Shown here in pieces: positions 60,393 through 64,000 of a DNA stretch of 64,000 bases. The notes beneath the pieces are model-generated. The model was not told where the DNA came from and did no database searches. It saw only the letters and a list, made by a program, of their open reading frames with translations. Each line of letters starts with the position of its first letter. Position 1 is the first letter of the stretch. The stretch comes from ANME-2 cluster archaeon (GTDB taxonomy: Archaea; Halobacteriota; Methanosarcinia; Methanosarcinales; Methanocomedenaceae). The translations under genes were made by a program, and so were the position numbers. The stretch covers positions 62,001 to 126,000 of the forward strand of contig JAHYIS010000002.1 of NCBI GenBank assembly GCA_019429385.1, given 5' to 3'.

Positions 60393-62129
60393 CTACCCAA
60401 GCAGACCACCCTGCCACAGAATAATGAGGTTCATGGTAAAATGAACCAGTGAGGCCGCTGCCACTGCCCATTGAGGGGATATGCCATATGCGATGCCCTT
60501 TGATGAGACCACAGCACCAATAACATGGATGAACAGGGGGACAACCAGCAGGTAACCCGTACCCACGAACAGCAATTCACCCAGGCCTCCTTCCACAACC
60601 GATGACATGGCCAGGAGCAGCAATCCCTTCTCACCCAGGAAATATCCCATCCCTGACAGCATACCCAGTAATACAGGATACCTGCACCCTTTTTTAAGCA
60701 GCACCAGCGGTGCCAGGACCTTTGCCCATTCCTCCACCATCACCGAAACTGCCATGCTTATCCCGATAACAAGCATGGGTGACACAGTCATCATATTGAA
60801 AAAGATCACCAGCAGGAACAGCTGGCCCAGGAACACGAAAGGCACCACCAGCATGCCAATGACCAGGACCCCCACATGCCAGCGGCCAAGGTAATATAAC
60901 AACCGCCCCACCGAATCCAGGACCTTCTCAAAAGCATCCACTTTTACCAGCAGTCCCTCCTCATTCATGAGCAAAGTGCAAAACAGGTACGTCAGCAACG
61001 AAGCAAACAGCAGGGGCAAGGAAGCAAAGGCCAGGTTCTCCAGAGTCACCGTATCTCCTTCCAGCAGGTTGACCACGACGGTCAGGGGTGAAATGGTGCT
61101 GTATTCATGGATATTGACAAAAGCCGCAGGTATGAACAAAAAACTTCCCAGCACCACTGAAAAGAACACCAGCATCATAGTAAGTTCCCTGAAATTACGG
61201 GCAAGGATACTTGATAAAAAGGCAGTGGAAAGGAATATCAGTATCACCGGTATCATAACCAGCACTACAAGGGCATCTCCACCCAGTACAAGTGCGGAAA
61301 CCATGCTGAATACCAGCAGGACGGTAAAATACGGCAGTGTTTTCCCTGCCACTATCTCATATCCCCTGATGGGAGATACCAGAAGCATGACGCCTTTGCG
61401 GCTGATACGCTCATCCATGATGCTGGAGGAATATAACTGGGAGACGAAGAACATGGGTGCCACGAACAGGAAAGACACCAGTACCGATGTCAGGGGGAAT
61501 GGCGGAGTTATGTCACCTGGCGGGGTACCTGATATGTTTTCAGGCGGCACGGCAGTGGGCAGGGGTGTGGGGGTCTGGAACGGGGATTCATTATCCATTG
61601 TAGGTGACAGAGTAGGAGTGGAAGCGGGTGTGGTGGATGTGGATGTAGTGGATGCGGTGGATGTGGATGTTACCCCTGCGTTTTCACTGGTTATGGTGAG
61701 TGACGTATCAAGATACGTGACATCCACCCACACCGGGAATGCCGAATAGTATCCAGGGTCGTTCTCAGGGTACTGGGCTTCGAGCATATCATTACGATAC
61801 TGTTTCACGGTCTCGTCAAGTGCTGAGAGCGCTGCCATTGACCGCTGGGTGCGATTACCCTGAATTCTGGAACTCGAAATCGTAAGGTCGGCCTGTTCAC
61901 TGTTCACCAGCCGAAACCTGGCATCTGAGGAAAGTACGATATCCAGCGGCGGTCCATCTGCATTGATAATATAGAGGTTTTTTGTCATGGAAAACGTGGA
62001 AACGTCTATAGTGGGTGCAGCCATCATCATGATCAGTGTTGACAGTACCATGAAGAAGAAAACCCGCCGGTCCATGACCGACCTGGACTTGACAAGTTCC
62101 AGACGTGCCATTGAGAGTATCTTTTTCAT
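60393..62129 (-). CDS. ABC-2-type permease fused to an intramembrane-protease-like domain
   Basis: About 578 residues. The N-terminal half is an ABC-2 permease (TM1 near 25; long external loop; SSSIMDERISRKGVMLLVSP and AFLSSILARNFRELTMMLVFFS). The external loop includes a Thr/Ser/Pro run (STSTASTTSTSTTPASTPT), probably a glycosylated linker. The C-terminal 200 residues are a polytopic domain with EEWAKVL, HVIGAVVSSK and SLVHFTMNLI, resembling PrsW/CPBP-type glutamate-histidine protease motifs. The start is the ATG (MKKILSM) near a plausible N-terminus; an upstream frame to 62192 exists. Confidence 0.75.
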   Translation of the reverse strand: MKKILSMARLELVKSRSVMDRRVFFFMVLSTLIMMMAAPTIDVSTFSMTKNLYIINADGPPLDIVLSSDARFRLVNSEQADLTISSSRIQGNRTQRSMAALSALDETVKQYRNDMLEAQYPENDPGYYSAFPVWVDVTYLDTSLTITSENAGVTSTSTASTTSTSTTPASTPTLSPTMDNESPFQTPTPLPTAVPPENISGTPPGDITPPFPLTSVLVSFLFVAPMFFVSQLYSSSIMDERISRKGVMLLVSPIRGYEIVAGKTLPYFTVLLVFSMVSALVLGGDALVVLVMIPVILIFLSTAFLSSILARNFRELTMMLVFFSVVLGSFLFIPAAFVNIHEYSTISPLTVVVNLLEGDTVTLENLAFASLPLLFASLLTYLFCTLLMNEEGLLVKVDAFEKVLDSVGRLLYYLGRWHVGVLVIGMLVVPFVFLGQLFLLVIFFNMMTVSPMLVIGISMAVSVMVEEWAKVLAPLVLLKKGCRYPVLLGMLSGMGYFLGEKGLLLLAMSSVVEGGLGELLFVGTGYLLVVPLFIHVIGAVVSSKGIAYGISPQWAVAAASLVHFTMNLIILWQGGLLG

Positions 62130-62267
62130 ACAATTACTAATGATATGACACATCATAATCTTTTTTACGTATTTCCGGTACACATTCTTCAAAGGGGGAT
62201 GACTTTTGATACCGGTTGATGAAATACTAATGGACTGAGAACCTTACAACATAAAAATAGACTGCCC

Positions 62268-64000
62268 TCAGCGGTGTTCCAGTACATCTTCTCCATACGA
62301 CCGTAGCAGTTCTGCCACGCTCCATGCCTGGGATATGCATCCTCCGGGCTCATGGGGATGGTCACCGTCAAATATCTCGGAGATGGTCCCGATACCGGCA
62401 TCATGTAAATGGGCAGCAAAAGGTTCGAACAATGTTTTAGCACGGGACCGGGCTCCGGCCGAACGTCCGTTCACTTTGCAATATGCAGTCACGAAAGGCC
62501 CCATCAGCCATGGCCAGACCGTACCCTGGTGGTATGCACTGTCCCTTGAATACCTGTCACCCATGTAGTGTCCCTTGTATGCGGGGTCACTTTTTGAAAG
62601 CGTGCGCAATCCCAGTGGAGTGAGCAGTTCTTTCTCCACCACAGCGACTATCTTCTGTTCCCGGTCGGGAGGCAATACTGAAAATGGCAGCGACACAGCA
62701 ATTATCTGGTTGGGCCGCATAGAGGCATCCCCCCTCCCTTCCCCATCTATAACATCATACAGACATCCGGCAGTTTCGTTCCAGAATTGTGCATAGTTTA
62801 TTCTGGTGCGCCTGGACATCCTCGAATATTCCCGCGGGTCGTCCCCCAACCCGGGTGCCAGTTCCTCCATTATCTTCAGCGCATTGTACCACAGCGCATT
62901 TATCTCACACGCTTTCCCTGCCCTTGGTGTGAACATCCTGCCCCCTGCCATTGCATCCATCCAGGTAAGCTGTCCCTCTGACAGTATCAGACCGTCATCA
63001 TCCATGTGGATACCGAACCGGGTGCCGAACCGGTAGCCATCAATAATATCACACATCGTGCTCCACAGTCCGGCTACGAATTCTATGTCACCTGTATATC
63101 TCAGGTACTGGTAAACCGCATTGAAGAACCACAGGGATGCATCCACGGTATTATAATCGACACCGTCACCGGCATCAGGGAACCTGTTCGGCACAAGTCC
63201 GTCCCTGACGTGATGCGCAAAGGTCATGAGTATCTGCCTTGCCTCATCGAACCGCCGTGTAACAAGGGTCAGCCCCGGCAGCGATATCAGCGCATCCCTC
63301 CCCCAATCCGAGAACCAGTGATACCCTGCAATAACAGTTGAAGCATCAGTTGAGCTTCGGTGTACTATGAACTGGTCCGAAGCACCTACCAGGTTAGATG
63401 CGAATTCATCTGTCAGACCGGACCGGTCTCTCATTCCCCTCAATCGTTCTATCTCGCGATCGCGCAATTCCCATGTTTCAGATACATTCTGAAATCGGGT
63501 GGATGCCATGATACTGAATACGCTGTCTCCCGTTCCAACTGGCACCAGGAAAAAGCCGGGATTGTAATTGTCCTCCACGTAAGGTTGTCCCCTGTATCGC
63601 TCCATGTCGTATTCGAAATTGAAGTGCCACCTGCCATCCTCAAAGAACCGTCCTGCATCGCATTGAAGGAACAGAGGCGGCAATTCCCCGGGATAGGCAC
63701 CTGATGCCCTGACCACGACCCCCGAATCAAGGAGCTCCCCGGTAAAGTCGAAATCATAGTTTTTCGTGGTGGAATGGATAGTGCGTGCATTCACCAGGGG
63801 GACTATCCGCATGTTCACAGGTTCACCGGGATTTGAAATGTGGTAATTGGCAACCGTAGTATTGTACCCGTGGGGCATGAACACCTCTTTTGTGATCACC
63901 AGTCCTGCAACTGCAAAGGTGGTTCTGGGGAACGGTTGTATCCGGAATTCCCTTATATACCCAAACCCTTCTGGATGAACTGCTCCCTGATAGCGATGGG
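62268..64000 (-). CDS. Glycogen-debranching enzyme, amylo-alpha-1,6-glucosidase (5' end outside window)
   Basis: At least 576 residues, open past the right edge; the visible upstream part reads GAVHPEGFGYIREFRIQPFP, as in archaeal debranching enzymes. The C-terminal (alpha/alpha)6 barrel has YHWFSDWGRDALISLPGL, with a catalytic-type Asp, then NRFPDAGDGVDYNTVDASLW and a Gly-rich RYSRDSAYHQGTVWPWLMG near the end. It cuts alpha-1,6 branches in glycogen. The start is not in the window; the gene ends 139 bases before the ABC-2 permease start on the same strand. Confidence 0.93.
   Translation of the reverse strand, partial: HRYQGAVHPEGFGYIREFRIQPFPRTTFAVAGLVITKEVFMPHGYNTTVANYHISNPGEPVNMRIVPLVNARTIHSTTKNYDFDFTGELLDSGVVVRASGAYPGELPPLFLQCDAGRFFEDGRWHFNFEYDMERYRGQPYVEDNYNPGFFLVPVGTGDSVFSIMASTRFQNVSETWELRDREIERLRGMRDRSGLTDEFASNLVGASDQFIVHRSSTDASTVIAGYHWFSDWGRDALISLPGLTLVTRRFDEARQILMTFAHHVRDGLVPNRFPDAGDGVDYNTVDASLWFFNAVYQYLRYTGDIEFVAGLWSTMCDIIDGYRFGTRFGIHMDDDGLILSEGQLTWMDAMAGGRMFTPRAGKACEINALWYNALKIMEELAPGLGDDPREYSRMSRRTRINYAQFWNETAGCLYDVIDGEGRGDASMRPNQIIAVSLPFSVLPPDREQKIVAVVEKELLTPLGLRTLSKSDPAYKGHYMGDRYSRDSAYHQGTVWPWLMGPFVTAYCKVNGRSAGARSRAKTLFEPFAAHLHDAGIGTISEIFDGDHPHEPGGCISQAWSVAELLRSYGEDVLEHR

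Noticed and set aside
60967-61749. 260-codon plus-strand frame with a Val/Asp repeat (VVDVDVVDAVDVDV)
   Set aside because: It is the mirror of the Thr/Ser/Pro run in the permease on the minus strand, which has real membrane segments and motifs.

Overview
The window is archaeal and comes from a methane-metabolising euryarchaeon. It holds a complete methyl-coenzyme M reductase operon (mcrBDCGA, 23132-28099) with the MCR arginine methylase gene mmp10 divergent from it, and formylmethanofuran:H4MPT formyltransferase (ftr). Other archaeal markers are ribosomal proteins S19e, S8e, L31e and L39e, aIF6, a PDCD5-like protein, TruD, aTrm56, and the archaeal CoA route (pantoate kinase, CoaBC). McrA closely resembles the Methanosarcina type rather than the divergent alkane or ANME-1 types. 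Together with a CcmC-like haem protein, TfrAB and a probable Re-citrate synthase this suggests Methanosarcinales in the broad sense, possibly an ANME-2-type organism. The genus cannot be fixed from the sequence alone.

Layout. 1-3.8 kb: end of a prepilin peptidase gene, a secreted protein, a Gdt1-type cation transporter, a methyltransferase, a rubrerythrin-like protein. 4.1-6.8 kb: dtxR-feoB iron operon with a perfect operator-like palindrome. 7-13.6 kb: a long KamA-type radical SAM enzyme, the tfrAB thiol:fumarate reductase operon, truD. 13.7-16 kb: a three-gene module of a KaiC-like protein, a KaiC-like/small-GTPase fusion and a Roadblock protein, the most unusual system in the window. 16-19 kb: translation cluster (CRM protein, S19e, PDCD5, PP-loop protein, L39e, L31e, aIF6). 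19-22.7 kb: HAD protein, tRNA-Arg(CCT), S8e, an AhpD-like protein, mmp10. 22.7-28.2 kb: mcr operon with a long leader that contains a 44-codon upstream ORF.

28-38 kb: UbiX, two secreted/membrane proteins, a metallo-hydrolase, tRNA-Asp(GTC), an HTH regulator, a ZIP transporter, an intergenic stretch rich in repeats, MazG-like and DUF445 proteins, coaBC-pantoate kinase. 38-44 kb: ftr, threonine synthase, iorAB. 44-49.4 kb: a 38-codon CxxCxxC micro-ORF overlapping a thioredoxin gene, an MBL-RmuC pair, and a PhnD-like lipoprotein translationally coupled to a sensor kinase. 49.4-56 kb: convergent isocitrate dehydrogenase and Re-citrate/homocitrate synthase genes, a frameshifted RDD gene, DUF4013, CcmC-like, Trm56 and a beta-CASP nuclease that seems to start at ATT. 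56-57 kb: a degraded stretch with a restriction-methylase-like remnant and a conserved 59-residue protein. 57-64 kb: MoeB/ThiF-TusA sulfur pair, a short PAS protein, two ABC-2-type permeases (one fused to an intramembrane-protease-like domain), and a glycogen-debranching enzyme running off the right edge.

Together the genes cover C1 metabolism (mcr, ftr, mmp10), disposal or use of CoM/CoB thiols through fumarate (tfrAB), the oxidative branch to 2-oxoglutarate (citrate synthase, icd), iron uptake control, translation and CoA synthesis. No integrase, insertion sequence or CRISPR array was seen.
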